Shown here piece by piece: positions 7,801 through 15,498 of a stretch of 64,000 nt of DNA. The notes beneath the pieces were generated by a model. That model ran no database searches, was not told where the DNA came from, and saw only the letters and a program-made list of their open reading frames with translations. Made by a program: the position numbers and the translations under genes. The DNA is from a virus: IMG/VR virus record IMGVR_UViG_3300027763_000043, positions 1 through 64,000 of that record; one strand, given 5' to 3'. Within the stretch, counting starts at the first letter, position 1, and the number at the start of each line of letters is the position of its first letter.

Positions 7801-10342
7801 TATTATAAGAACACTTTGCAATTAAACTCAGATTTCTGTTATAATCATAATCTGTTCTTGTGATTGAAGAAGCACTAAAATCTGTATTATTCCTATAACC
7901 AGTGGAACTTGATTGTTGAATAATAAAACTATTTTCTGGATTTTTGGAATTTACAGTTTCTTTTGGAATAACAACTCTAATTTTGTAAATCTTTTCATCC
8001 AAACTTCTAGAATCTTGTGCTCTCTTAAAGTAAGAAGGTTCTGTTCTTACTGATAGATTTGCAACACCAAGTGAATTTAATATATTGTAAATGCCATTAC
8101 TTGCATCAGTATGAATAAACCACTGCTTATTTGTGGAATCATATTGAACAGGTGATCCAGCATCACCAGCATTTTTATCAGATACTCTGCTGAGAATTCT
8201 AAGATTAGTTCCGGCATAAACAGTAATTGAAGTGCCTGTTGATGCATTGGATGCAGAAGATGCTAACTGAATTTTTGTTGGTTCTAATGGAAGCGTGATC
8301 ACATAATAAACAGTATTTTCTACAATATTTTCTGGAAGATCGCCATCATCACTCAGAATAATAACTTTCTCACCAGTATTAAGTTTATGTGCTCCAATTG
8401 TAAATTTACTTGATGATACAGAAGATACTGAATATTCTTTTACACTACTTGTAGTTGGATTTGCAGTGCCATCAGACATTAAAATATTTGCCGAATACTC
8501 AGTCCCGTTTACTAAGAAATACAATTTATCACTTACTTTTGCACCAATTCTAAATCCTTGTGTAAGAACTGGTGGATAATCATCACGAGAATTAAATCCA
8601 TAAAGATAAAGACGATTTGCACTTGGATTAATAGAAGTATTTGTCGTAATTCCAACATCCAATGCCATCCAGTCAACATTTGCTTCTTCTGATATAATTG
8701 CTCTTGGAGGAATAATCGAAGTTACATATGCCTTATCATCTTTTGCGAATGCTTCTTTCTTAAACCCAGAAGAGTTAAGTGAAATTTGTCCAAAGTTAGA
8801 GTTTGAGTTTGTAATACTCATGTCTCCACCGGTTTCGCAATCAAAGTGCTTGGTAAAACCAATTGCAAAGACGGATACAATTTGAATAAAGGCATCATTA
8901 CTTGCCTTAATATGACTCGTTTCCCATCCAGATCTATAAACTGCATCAGAATCTAGGTGATATGCAGTTCCTGAAGTAGTAGAAGAAGATTGTCCAGAAA
9001 GTTCAGAAGCAGAAGTTCTAGTTATAGCAATAGATTCATAAGATCTTGATGTCTTATTATATTTTGCAAATGCACGGTCATCTTTCTGCAGAGATACACC
9101 GGTAAATTGTGCAACAACCATTGAACGGAAACCTGATGCTTTGCTGCCATCAGCGTGCATTCCAGCCATACCCCATACGGAACGCAAAGATATGTTAAAG
9201 ACGTATGGAGATGCACCAGATACAGTATCAGTCTCAATTGTTGCCGTTGCTCCAGTTACACTCGGAGATGTTGGCACATTTACTCTAATGTTTTCAATCA
9301 AGTATGTAAATGTTGTACTGTTAATAACACCTTGAACTTTTGCAGAAACATTATAATCGGTTACAGCAACTCCACGAATCTTAATTGGAGTTCCTTCGAT
9401 AAAATTGTGAGGAGTAGTTGTTGTGACAGTAATTTGTGGACTTGCAGTTCCACCTTGACCAGACTCAATACTTGAAATTTGAACTGGATCAGATGCAAAC
9501 GCACCGACAATTTCCCATTCAGGTCTTTGTTTTGCAAATCCAAGAGAATTTGATGGATACTTCTCATCAATATCTCTACCAGATGCAAAGTTATAAGCAT
9601 TTGAGAGTTTACTATAATACATGTCAAGATCAGTAAGTCCATATGAACCTACATTATTGACACCATCAGCATACTCAAAGCAAGTAAGTTTGTGATGAGA
9701 GAACGTTGGTGTTGATTGATTGTTATTCGAAAAATCGGCAGGATCAGTGTAAACTAATCCAGTTTCATCACCATCAAATAAACAAAACTGCCAGAAATAA
9801 CATGCACCAGTAATTTTAAAGATTGAAGATTTTCCAACAGTAGAATCAGTTGGATTCGGAACATATTTTGGACGTAGTTTAGTCTTTCTTAAGTCAAGAC
9901 CAACAACAGAAGTACCTCTTGGTACAATAACTCCACCATAGATACTATTAAATTTATAGAGAATATTGTCGTCTTGTGTTAAGTCAAAGTTAGAATCTAA
10001 TGTGAGTGATAGTGTATCAACAGCTGCGGAAGTTTGACCAGAAGGAGACTTTGCAATTGCAGTTCCACCACTACTATAAACAGCAAAACCAGGTCTATTA
10101 TCAATTGTATGCGCTCCAGGCATCAATAGGATGGTAGTTCTTTCAGTATAATCGTTATTATTTCCTTTAACGTAGGAGAATCTTCCTGCCTCTAACAGTG
10201 CCCTCTGTAGCGTCTTAAAGGGTTGTGCAAGAGAGTTTCCTTGATTAGTGATACTATCAGTAGAATCAAGATCACTTGGCGAAACATAAAGAATACGACC
10301 TTCTGTATTCTTGATAAAATTATCTAATTTGTTAAGGGGCAT
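4838..10342 (-). CDS. Giant tail fibre protein with C-terminal S74 intramolecular chaperone, 1834 aa
   Basis: The N-terminus (MPLNKLDNFIKNTEGRILYV, then about residues 20-300) resembles a right-handed beta-helix virion protein (LAQPFKTLQRALLEAGRF). The middle is repetitive (TGATTLSSTLGVTGATTL and similar, residues about 1600-1720). The last 110 residues carry the hallmarks of the peptidase S74 / endosialidase chaperone: SDIRLKTNIEPI, GVSAQEVQAVLPEV, YIAVKYDKIVPLLIEAVKEL, then a coiled-coil end. In this family the chaperone trimerises and folds the fibre, then cleaves itself at the Ser of the SDxRxK motif. This is therefore probably a trimeric receptor-contacting fibre. Late boxes lie before it (10376-10383) and at its end. 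Confidence 0.8.
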   Translation of the reverse strand: MPLNKLDNFIKNTEGRILYVSPSDLDSTDSITNQGNSLAQPFKTLQRALLEAGRFSYVKGNNNDYTERTTILLMPGAHTIDNRPGFAVYSSGGTAIAKSPSGQTSAAVDTLSLTLDSNFDLTQDDNILYKFNSIYGGVIVPRGTSVVGLDLRKTKLRPKYVPNPTDSTVGKSSIFKITGACYFWQFCLFDGDETGLVYTDPADFSNNNQSTPTFSHHKLTCFEYADGVNNVGSYGLTDLDMYYSKLSNAYNFASGRDIDEKYPSNSLGFAKQRPEWEIVGAFASDPVQISSIESGQGGTASPQITVTTTTPHNFIEGTPIKIRGVAVTDYNVSAKVQGVINSTTFTYLIENIRVNVPTSPSVTGATATIETDTVSGASPYVFNISLRSVWGMAGMHADGSKASGFRSMVVAQFTGVSLQKDDRAFAKYNKTSRSYESIAITRTSASELSGQSSSTTSGTAYHLDSDAVYRSGWETSHIKASNDAFIQIVSVFAIGFTKHFDCETGGDMSITNSNSNFGQISLNSSGFKKEAFAKDDKAYVTSIIPPRAIISEEANVDWMALDVGITTNTSINPSANRLYLYGFNSRDDYPPVLTQGFRIGAKVSDKLYFLVNGTEYSANILMSDGTANPTTSSVKEYSVSSVSSSKFTIGAHKLNTGEKVIILSDDGDLPENIVENTVYYVITLPLEPTKIQLASSASNASTGTSITVYAGTNLRILSRVSDKNAGDAGSPVQYDSTNKQWFIHTDASNGIYNILNSLGVANLSVRTEPSYFKRAQDSRSLDEKIYKIRVVIPKETVNSKNPENSFIIQQSSSTGYRNNTDFSASSITRTDYDYNRNLSLIAKCSYNSGPKTVTVISELPHNLQVNDTVIIRYVTDSTNTSGADDLGYNGTFTVASIDNDMTFTYALPAIRTPGTFTNNTSNRTTLSPRFERNNLQTNLYNYRNEIIQEYIEGIQDGIYHIYVLNANNAVPGEFSGLKYSQTVVDLYPQLDRDNINDTPQSAKTFAKRFPLGEVVTNDLKKSVTKEAVDTFLTSFGIGLDVSTVSSSPTSATITFAREHGFAGIITYSGIIGGSGHTPGTYYNVKLFNTVGLSGWNGATAKVVVSGVGNSITSVDIMSSGSGYSPSITPSLFFDNSQIGGTVDASITITTSGISTSIGNVVQFTGAGATTSDGYYRITSIPAKNQISIAKTAGDPIITTDHYAFVVSPSVKISTNTVVDSTSGISTFNCISPHGLVTGNRFRVIDSSNNNLGDFIVDTRVGVNTFTAITNKTISAANGYVLKHGLSANNGVSDSSAENLAVRGISIFDDETLIAVEFTDATHIKVSSTSSGIVNRFPLGSYIQIDDEIMRIVSSTLGGTFNDEITVIRGALATRQTDHDRGSIIAKIKPLPVEFRRPSIARASGHTFEYLGYGPGNYSTGLPQVQVKTLTEREDFLSQSQERSAGVVVYTGMNSKGDSFVGNQKKSSATGEEITFDTPIPTITGVDPSRLSVVFDEATIKERLVVEGGNSNTVLSQFDGPVTFNKEVKINDQVTLTKPANSNATFTLKINDVEDSTSATTGALIVKGGVGIAKNLNVGGTATFTGLLDVNGGATIDNIRIGVANDNTIDTSTGNLTIDSAGGTTTITDALTVTGATTLSSTLGVTGATTLNNNLTQTSGTTSLKTTTIDNTLNVSNISGHTVTGGLTLSSSLDVSGSTTLRSGLTVTSGSTSIKGLSVDGEITCTGDITALTSDIRLKTNIEPIGDALNKVLTLNGFTYNFNEIAEKLGLDSAIRHSGVSAQEVQAVLPEVISAAGIGKDYIAVKYDKIVPLLIEAVKELSRKVDELQQKLNDK
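4839..4846 (-). promoter_or_regulatory. T4-type late promoter box (GATAAATA)
   Basis: One mismatch to TATAAATA, 20 bases upstream of the ATG at 4818 and overlapping the stop codon of the preceding fibre gene. Confidence 0.45.
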
Positions 10343-10375
10343 GGTATTATGACTTCTAAAAATATTTCTATGTTT

Positions 10376-10383
10376 TATTTAGT
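10376..10383 (-). promoter_or_regulatory. T4-type late promoter box (ACTAAATA)
   Basis: Located 34 bases upstream of the ATG of the 1834-aa fibre gene. Confidence 0.5.
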
Positions 10384-10396
10384 TAGTCAATTTTTA

Positions 10397-10681
10397 TCAA
10401 TCAAACTCCATAATGTCTTCTGGTAGGTCTTGTGGGTTCTCTAAATCCACCTCGAATAGTAATGGGTGTGCCTCTTCATCTATCAAATAGAAAGAGTTTT
10501 TGAATAAATCTTCTGGTTCAAATGATCTTTGCTTATCTGCTAATCTACATAGGTCTTTATCATACAAATGACCATCCGGTAGTTCATCAAATGTAAAAGG
10601 AACTTGATTGATAAAGTACATCTTAACAATCATCGTACCTTTATTGTACCAGCAGTATGCTTGACTGATTTGATAAGACAT
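10397..10681 (-). CDS. Hypothetical acidic phage protein, 94 aa
   Basis: Begins MSYQISQAYCWYNKGTMIVK and has an acidic C-terminal half (EVDLENPQDLPEDIMEFD). It sits between the tRNA cluster and the giant fibre gene. A late-type box (AATAAATA, 10702-10709) lies 21 bases before its ATG, so it is probably expressed late. No family was recognised. Confidence 0.6.
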   Translation of the reverse strand: MSYQISQAYCWYNKGTMIVKMYFINQVPFTFDELPDGHLYDKDLCRLADKQRSFEPEDLFKNSFYLIDEEAHPLLFEVDLENPQDLPEDIMEFD

Positions 10682-10701
10682 TTTAGTATTTCAATATCTT
10701 A

Positions 10702-10709
10702 TATTTATT
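10702..10709 (-). promoter_or_regulatory. T4-type late promoter box (AATAAATA)
   Basis: Immediately downstream of the tRNA-Leu 3' end and 21 bases upstream of the ATG at 10681. Confidence 0.45.
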
Positions 10710-10712
10710 TTA

Positions 10713-10995
10713 TGCGAGTAGGGAGACTTGAACTCCCACGAGCAATGCCCAACAGATTTTCTTACCACTATAGTTTTCACTACCCTTTCGGTTTGTGGTC
10801 TGGACTATACCTTCACCATACCTTTAGGTTTAGGTGTTCCCCGTCTAGTCTCTACACCTTCAAGATTTCTCTTGCTTGGCTCGGTATTGCCATTTTACAG
10901 GTTTCACCGAATTTGAGGAATTACACTCATAAGGTTTCCCAAATGAGGCTCAATTTTCATAAGTCTGGTGTGTCTACCGATTCCACCATACTCGC
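10713..10995 (-). tRNA. tRNA-Leu(UAA) interrupted by a group I intron
   Basis: The 5' exon is 10961-10995 (acceptor GCGAGTA, D arm, ending at the anticodon with ACTT). The 3' exon is 10713-10760 (AAAATCTG, variable arm, T arm GTGGGAGTTCAAGTCTCCC, acceptor TACTCGC, discriminator A). The exons join to an 83-nt tRNA with loop CTTAAAA, anticodon UAA. The 5' and 3' acceptor strands are perfectly complementary. CCA is not encoded. The anticodon stem has one C.U opposition at its top. The intron sits after U34, the position known for cyanobacterial and plastid tRNA-Leu(UAA) introns. Confidence 0.9.
10761..10960 (-). other. Group I intron (about 200 nt) within tRNA-Leu
   Basis: The minus-strand intron begins ATGAAAATTGAGCC and ends GGTAAG, with a terminal G. 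Core elements match the cyanobacterial tRNA-Leu subgroup as I remember it: internal guide GAG pairing with exon CTT (U.G at the splice site), P-element AATTCGGTGAAACC, Q-like GGCAATACCGAGCCAAGC, R-like GAAGGTGTAGAGACTAGACG, S-like AAGGTATAGTCC. No ORF of useful size lies inside, so it would splice without an encoded maturase and has no own endonuclease. Confidence 0.88.
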
Positions 10996-11035
10996 TTGTG
11001 AGACCATTATAACTCAAAGAATCATAATGGTCAAG

Positions 11036-11108
11036 TGCTCCTTGTCGGGATCGAACCGACCTTAGCCGAATTATGAGTTCGGTGCTTTCGCCAGAGAGCT
11101 AAAGGAGC
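11036..11108 (-). tRNA. tRNA-Met(CAU)
   Basis: A 73-nt cloverleaf: acceptor GCTCCTT/AAGGAGC, D arm GCTC...AAGC, anticodon stem CCGAA/TTCGG with loop CTCATAA (anticodon CAU), T arm GTCGG/CCGAC with loop TTCGATC, discriminator A. The acceptor does not look like an initiator. A CAU anticodon could also be a tRNA-Ile read after lysidine modification, so Met is the default call. Confidence 0.88.
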
Positions 11109-11132
11109 ATTCGCTATTCGCAAACAGCGAAT
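11109..11132. other. Stem-loop between two tRNA genes
   Basis: ATTCGCT pairs with AGCGAAT around a 10-base loop, filling the spacer between tRNA-Ile and tRNA-Met. It is probably a processing element of the tRNA precursor. Confidence 0.5.
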
Positions 11133-11203
11133 GGGAATACTGGGAGTTGAACCCAGACTAAGCCCTTATAAGGAGCCCGCTCTAACCATTAAGCTATACT
11201 CCC
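11132..11203 (-). tRNA. tRNA-Ile(UAU)
   Basis: A 72-nt cloverleaf with acceptor GGGAGTA/TATTCCC (one G.U), D arm AGCTTAATGGTTAGAGC, anticodon loop CTTATAA (anticodon UAU), T loop TTCAACT with stem CTGGG/CCCAG, and discriminator A. It reads AUA codons directly, which are frequent in this AT-rich phage and rarer in higher-GC hosts. Confidence 0.85.
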
Positions 11204-11207
11204 ATAA

Positions 11208-11227
11208 AAGTTGCCTTGAAGCAACTT
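11208..11227 (-). terminator. Stem-loop before the tRNA cluster, possible terminator
   Basis: Minus-strand AAGTTGC/GCAACTT 7-bp stem followed by TTTAT, between the antitoxin-like gene and the tRNA-Ile 5' end. The stem is AU-rich, so it may be a processing element instead. Confidence 0.4.
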
Positions 11228-11251
11228 ATAAGACCTATGTGTGGTCTTGAC

Positions 11252-11422
11252 TCAACTTCCCTCTTCGTGATCCGTGTGTATTCGTATGAGATCGTCATCT
11301 GCGGGCATCATCACTGCTGCCTGCCCATCTTCGTTGACGATACCAAAATGTTCTCCATTTTCAACTCTTTCCATAAGTTCATCGAACCTTTCTTGAAACT
11401 CTTCCACTGTAAAAACTTCCAT
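11252..11422 (-). CDS. Phd/YefM-like antitoxin protein, 56 aa
   Basis: The ORF reads MEVFTVEEFQERFDELMERV then ENGEHFGIVNEDGQAAVMMP and an acidic tail. The pattern 'EEFQERFDELMERVENGE..GIVNEDGQAAVMMP' is the N-terminal fold of Phd/YefM antitoxins (strand, helix, then a strand containing the G.AVM segment). It starts 3 bases after the stop of the 61-aa gene upstream, so the two are one operon behind the promoter at 11637-11665. No recognisable toxin is adjacent, so it may neutralise a host toxin or act as a repressor. Both are inferences. Confidence 0.65.
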   Translation of the reverse strand: MEVFTVEEFQERFDELMERVENGEHFGIVNEDGQAAVMMPADDDLIRIHTDHEEGS

Positions 11423-11425
11423 TTC

Positions 11426-11611
11426 TTAAAGGGGATTAGAATATGCAAGGCGATCATCACTTACCTGTGTACGAACTACTTCCAGTACGCTCATAAACTG
11501 CTCAATACTTTCACATTCTACCACCTTTTCCGAACCTTCGCTTGAATAGAGGTAAAATTTACGTGCAAGAGTATCGACGACACATCGGGACAGGAACTCT
11601 TCGGTGGGCAT
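11426..11611 (-). CDS. Conserved phage protein next to antitoxin-like gene, 61 aa
   Basis: Begins MPTEEFLSRCVVDTLARKFY and contains VVECESIEQFMSVLEVVR. I recall close relatives as uncharacterised cyanophage proteins. It has no RelE, Doc or other known toxin signature, although it is directly upstream of the Phd-like gene. A perfect sigma-70-like promoter lies 26 bases before its ATG. The function is unknown. Confidence 0.65.
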   Translation of the reverse strand: MPTEEFLSRCVVDTLARKFYLYSSEGSEKVVECESIEQFMSVLEVVRTQVSDDRLAYSNPL

Positions 11612-11636
11612 GTGGTCTTTGATTGATTACCTTGAT

Positions 11637-11665
11637 ATTATAGGGCATTCGGGGGAGGTTGTCAA
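11637..11665 (-). promoter_or_regulatory. Consensus sigma-70-like promoter
   Basis: Minus-strand TTGACA, 17 bases, TATAAT, an exact match to consensus. It drives the 61-aa and antitoxin-like genes and possibly the tRNAs. Confidence 0.8.
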
Positions 11666-11671
11666 GGGGTA

Positions 11672-14600
11672 TCAGAATCCCAAATTTTTTCTACGAACAA
11701 ATTTCAAATCATAAGATGTATAAGTAATTGGAATAGATGGATTATTGTATGGATTTTCATGTGGTTTATAATTCCAAATAGCATGATGATGCTTTACTCC
11801 ATTTGAATCTATTATATAACCACTCCAAGCATCCCCCCACTTTTCTTCCATATAATAATGATTTGAGTCATGAGCATAATTTAGTTTTTCTTTTAAATTT
11901 GAGTCAATTCTCCAAGTTTGAGATCCTGTTGTTTTATAATCTTTTTCACCGTGAAGATAATGCAAATTCATATTATGAATCAAAACATTTTCCTTTTGAG
12001 TTCGGATATAATAATCACAATCCTCAACATATGCAGGATAAAAATTTTCATCAAATAGACCACATTTTTGAACTACCCAATCTTTGAGTAAGAACATATC
12101 CCATTGTGCCTCAGTTCCCTTTATGATTCCCACATTATCATGTTCAGATTGAATTTTAACCATTTCTTTAAGAAATCCTGGAGAAAATGCAATGTCATGA
12201 CTCGCCATTAACCAATAAGGATCCATCATATGAGTTTTAATAATCAAATTCCAGGCACCAGAACATCCAATGTTTGCTGGAAGATGGCATACTTTAATAT
12301 TTTCTATGAACTCATGATCAATTTTAGATAGATTGTCCAATTCTTCAGTCAATTCACCTTTACCATTATTATTAATTACACATAATTCTTTAACGGGATA
12401 ATCAATACTGTCAACCAATCTTTGCAACCAATGAAATCCATTAACAATCGGAACTCCAATTACTGGAATTGGTTCGCAGTCATAATCAATTTTTGGAATT
12501 TCAACTCCAATTCTTTTTAAATTTTCTTTAACGAAGTTTTTATAAATTGCCGATAATGTATAATTTTGTATAAGATCTAAAAATATTTCCTTACATTCTT
12601 TATCTTTACCCCACCAATATCCAGAAACCGCCTTTTCAAAAAGTAGAGCATATTTGCCCGGATATTCTACATCAGTACGAAGAGCAGGATAAGATTCATG
12701 CTCCGCAAACATTAAACCCTGATCCGCATAAATGTAACAATCTTGCCACCATTCTCTTCTTTCTGAAAATCTACTTAAAAGAAAATATGCTTCTGGTCTT
12801 TTGGGCATTAGACAAAGAGCCTGTTCAAGAAGAGATTTTGCACTCCCATCTCTAGTTCCTTGCTTATCATAACAATATGATGAACGAATTAATGCCTCAT
12901 AGGCAAGATTATTATCTTCTGCTCTTTCTGCACATCTTAAAAAGTAAGATAGTGCTGGTGCGGTATGACCTTCATTTTCATACCAAACACCCAAATTAAA
13001 ATTGTTAAGAGGATTTTCAGTATCCAAAGAGTAATCAACCAATAAAGATTCCAAGTTTGTTTTTATTTCATATTCTTCTGGTAACAGATAATTTTTAACT
13101 CTTGGAAGATTCCAAATAATATCAGGAAGATTTTCTGTAGGATATTTTTTCAATATTTGATTTACATTTCCACAAGGAGATATTTCACCTTCTTTTGGAA
13201 CATAGGATTTCATAAATTCAACATGCTCATCCTTTGTATAATCTTTATTTAAAAGAATTTTTAGATTATCTTCAGCATGACAAAATGATTTGAATTTATA
13301 AACTCGATTTTCTGGAGATTGCATCCAAGAAAAGTGCCATCCCAAGTCTGTTAATATTTGATTATTTTGAGTTGCATATGAAATTTTGACATCTTGAGCA
13401 TTTCTAATATGAGTAGCTGGAGTTTGTTCTAAATGTTTTTTCAAACACATAAACATAGATTTATCCCATAATTCTATATCTCCATCTTTAGTATAAACAC
13501 GCAAATCTGCCCTACCTTCAAGAAAAACTAAAGGTATTTTAAAAATTTTAGAGTTATGACGAACTAAATCACTTAAAAATTTAATATTATTTGGATTGAT
13601 AATTTCATCACAATCACTAATAATAAAAACAGTATCATCATCAAATTTATCTAAAATATCTTTGATAGCATCTCTTTGAAATCTTTCCCTACTTCCAACT
13701 TTCGCATTTGGAGAAAATCTAATATCATAATCTGTAGTTGGAGGACCGACAGATTCGTCGGACATATCCAATTCAATTAGATGTATTTTATCTTTTGGTA
13801 AATTGAGTTCTTCAATAACTTGTTTACATGTAAATGGCTTTGGATTTGCACTATGAGTATAATTTCCATCGATAATTACAAATAAATCAACGTAATCTTT
13901 TAACAAATTTACTCTAAGTTCTAATAGTTCTTTTTCATTAAAATAAGTAAAACAATCAACAACATTATACTTTTTCATTTTATTTTTCCAATAATTTAAA
14001 ACAATTTCATTTGCAACTTTATGATTATTTTTTTGCCCTTCATTTACATCATCATCCTGATCTTTAGAAAAAGTAGAATCAAATTCAATATTTTCTACAA
14101 ATAACGGTACAGTATAACATTTACCCAACGATGTGAATATAATGTTTTCAATTAATGGCATTACATCAGAGTTTGGAATCTCTAAATGAAAAATATCATC
14201 CTTAATGTAAGTATCTATAATTCTTTTAGCATAGTCTCTTCCAAGAATATATGCTGTTACTGCCCAATCATTCCAATATCTTTCACGTATTGAAAATGTT
14301 TTAAATTCATCTCTAATAGTTAATAACTGAACACATTCAGTATCTTCAGGAAGAGAATCCATGAATTCTTCCCAAGTAAAATTCCAATACTGAATTGTTT
14401 CTAAACTCAGATCATCCTCACAGAAAAATGCATAATCTTCATCAGTGGTGTCATACCACTCCTTAATTGCTTTAAGATGAGATATGGCGCAACCTTTTGT
14501 TCCATCATTTAATTGGTGCAAATATTTTCCGGTTACTTTATCGTCAGATTTTGAAAATCTCTTTGAAATAACTGGAATTGGTGTTATTCCATACTGTTTA

Positions 14601-14686
14601 AATTGATCCGTAAGATTTTTTTGGCGATCTACACTTTCTTCCAAAGACATATAATATGTTGTTGGAAAATTTTGCAATTTATTCAT
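11672..14686 (-). CDS. Triple glycosyltransferase fusion (GT25-like, GT17-like, TPR-like, GT2-like), 1004 aa
   Basis: Four regions are readable. Residues 1-220 are GT25-like (YYMSLEESVDRQKNL, GCAISHLKAIKEW, CEDD at 89-92). Residues 238-540 resemble GT17 / MGAT3-type N-acetylglucosaminyltransferases (VVDCFTYFNEKELLELRV, SDCDE at 357-361, GWHFSWM). Residues 555-720 are helical repeats like TPRs (LGVWYENEGHTAPALSYFLR). Residues 735-940 are GT2-like (INNNGKG, ANIGCSGAWNLII, EDCDYYIR at 888-895). The protein probably makes or modifies a glycan on a virion component or the host surface. Its start overlaps the 14683-15498 gene by ATGA. The fusion order and donors are unverified. Confidence 0.8.
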   Translation of the reverse strand: MNKLQNFPTTYYMSLEESVDRQKNLTDQFKQYGITPIPVISKRFSKSDDKVTGKYLHQLNDGTKGCAISHLKAIKEWYDTTDEDYAFFCEDDLSLETIQYWNFTWEEFMDSLPEDTECVQLLTIRDEFKTFSIRERYWNDWAVTAYILGRDYAKRIIDTYIKDDIFHLEIPNSDVMPLIENIIFTSLGKCYTVPLFVENIEFDSTFSKDQDDDVNEGQKNNHKVANEIVLNYWKNKMKKYNVVDCFTYFNEKELLELRVNLLKDYVDLFVIIDGNYTHSANPKPFTCKQVIEELNLPKDKIHLIELDMSDESVGPPTTDYDIRFSPNAKVGSRERFQRDAIKDILDKFDDDTVFIISDCDEIINPNNIKFLSDLVRHNSKIFKIPLVFLEGRADLRVYTKDGDIELWDKSMFMCLKKHLEQTPATHIRNAQDVKISYATQNNQILTDLGWHFSWMQSPENRVYKFKSFCHAEDNLKILLNKDYTKDEHVEFMKSYVPKEGEISPCGNVNQILKKYPTENLPDIIWNLPRVKNYLLPEEYEIKTNLESLLVDYSLDTENPLNNFNLGVWYENEGHTAPALSYFLRCAERAEDNNLAYEALIRSSYCYDKQGTRDGSAKSLLEQALCLMPKRPEAYFLLSRFSERREWWQDCYIYADQGLMFAEHESYPALRTDVEYPGKYALLFEKAVSGYWWGKDKECKEIFLDLIQNYTLSAIYKNFVKENLKRIGVEIPKIDYDCEPIPVIGVPIVNGFHWLQRLVDSIDYPVKELCVINNNGKGELTEELDNLSKIDHEFIENIKVCHLPANIGCSGAWNLIIKTHMMDPYWLMASHDIAFSPGFLKEMVKIQSEHDNVGIIKGTEAQWDMFLLKDWVVQKCGLFDENFYPAYVEDCDYYIRTQKENVLIHNMNLHYLHGEKDYKTTGSQTWRIDSNLKEKLNYAHDSNHYYMEEKWGDAWSGYIIDSNGVKHHHAIWNYKPHENPYNNPSIPITYTSYDLKFVRRKNLGF

Positions 14687-15498
14687 GATTTTTCTGCAGT
14701 GTAAAGTTGATTGCTAATTTGAGTTACATGCCATTTAATTTTTGATTGGAAATAATAATTATTATCTTCACTAAGACATTGTTGTTTGTTCTTTTGAATA
14801 TGTTCTTGTGCCAAAACATATTCGGCCTGCCATTGAAGTTCATCGCCACTAAATTGCGTTGATAAACTGCTATAAACATATGATGTTAGTTCAGTATCAG
14901 TATGATATGCCTCAAAGTTTTCCAAACGTTTTTTATCTGGATGTGGAATATGAATAATGTTGTGATTATAATATACCTTCTTCTTTTCCAATCCAAGTAA
15001 CTCTAAACGATCATCAATTTCATCATCTTCATATGCATAATATTTGGTAATATTCTCATTAAATCCTCCAATTTTTAAAAAGTTTTCTCTAGTAACATAA
15101 AGAAGACCTCTCAAATATTTGAAATATGGACTTTGATTTATCTCCGGTTGAGTGTATCCATTTTCTCCACAAACAAAGCAAGTATTATCAACTTTATAAA
15201 AATCAAAAAAATTAAAATATGGATTTAAAATATAATCAGTATCTACTTTCAGAATGTAATCTCCCGTCGCCAAACTTGCTGCAAGATTGAGTGGTTCTGG
15301 TTGATTAAAATACTGTTGATTTGGTACGGATATAATTTTAATTCTAGGATCTAAATTTGTAAAATCATTTAATGATTCATCCGAACTCCAATCAACAATG
15401 ATAATTTCCGAAATTTGGGGAAATAATAACCATGAAGTTAGGGATATTTTGAGAGGTGCGTTTCTATTTTTACATGCACAAATTAGTGATACACTCAT
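14683..15498 (-). CDS. Family 2-like glycosyltransferase, 271 aa
   Basis: A GT-A fold enzyme: N-terminal SLICACKNRNAPLKISLTSW, IIIVDWSSDES, nucleotide-sugar motif DTDY at about 105, and the acceptor-side motif GGFNENITKYYAYEDDEID typical of GT2/GT27-like transferases. It is located between the triple glycosyltransferase and the glycosidase-methyltransferase fusion, with 4-base overlaps at both ends, so the three are translated as one operon. The substrate is unknown. Confidence 0.85.
   Translation of the reverse strand: MSVSLICACKNRNAPLKISLTSWLLFPQISEIIIVDWSSDESLNDFTNLDPRIKIISVPNQQYFNQPEPLNLAASLATGDYILKVDTDYILNPYFNFFDFYKVDNTCFVCGENGYTQPEINQSPYFKYLRGLLYVTRENFLKIGGFNENITKYYAYEDDEIDDRLELLGLEKKKVYYNHNIIHIPHPDKKRLENFEAYHTDTELTSYVYSSLSTQFSGDELQWQAEYVLAQEHIQKNKQQCLSEDNNYYFQSKIKWHVTQISNQLYTAEKS

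Noticed and set aside
10604-11065. A 153-codon plus-strand frame across the tRNA region
   Set aside because: It overlaps the tRNA-Leu exons, the intron and part of tRNA-Met in antisense and lacks protein-like features.
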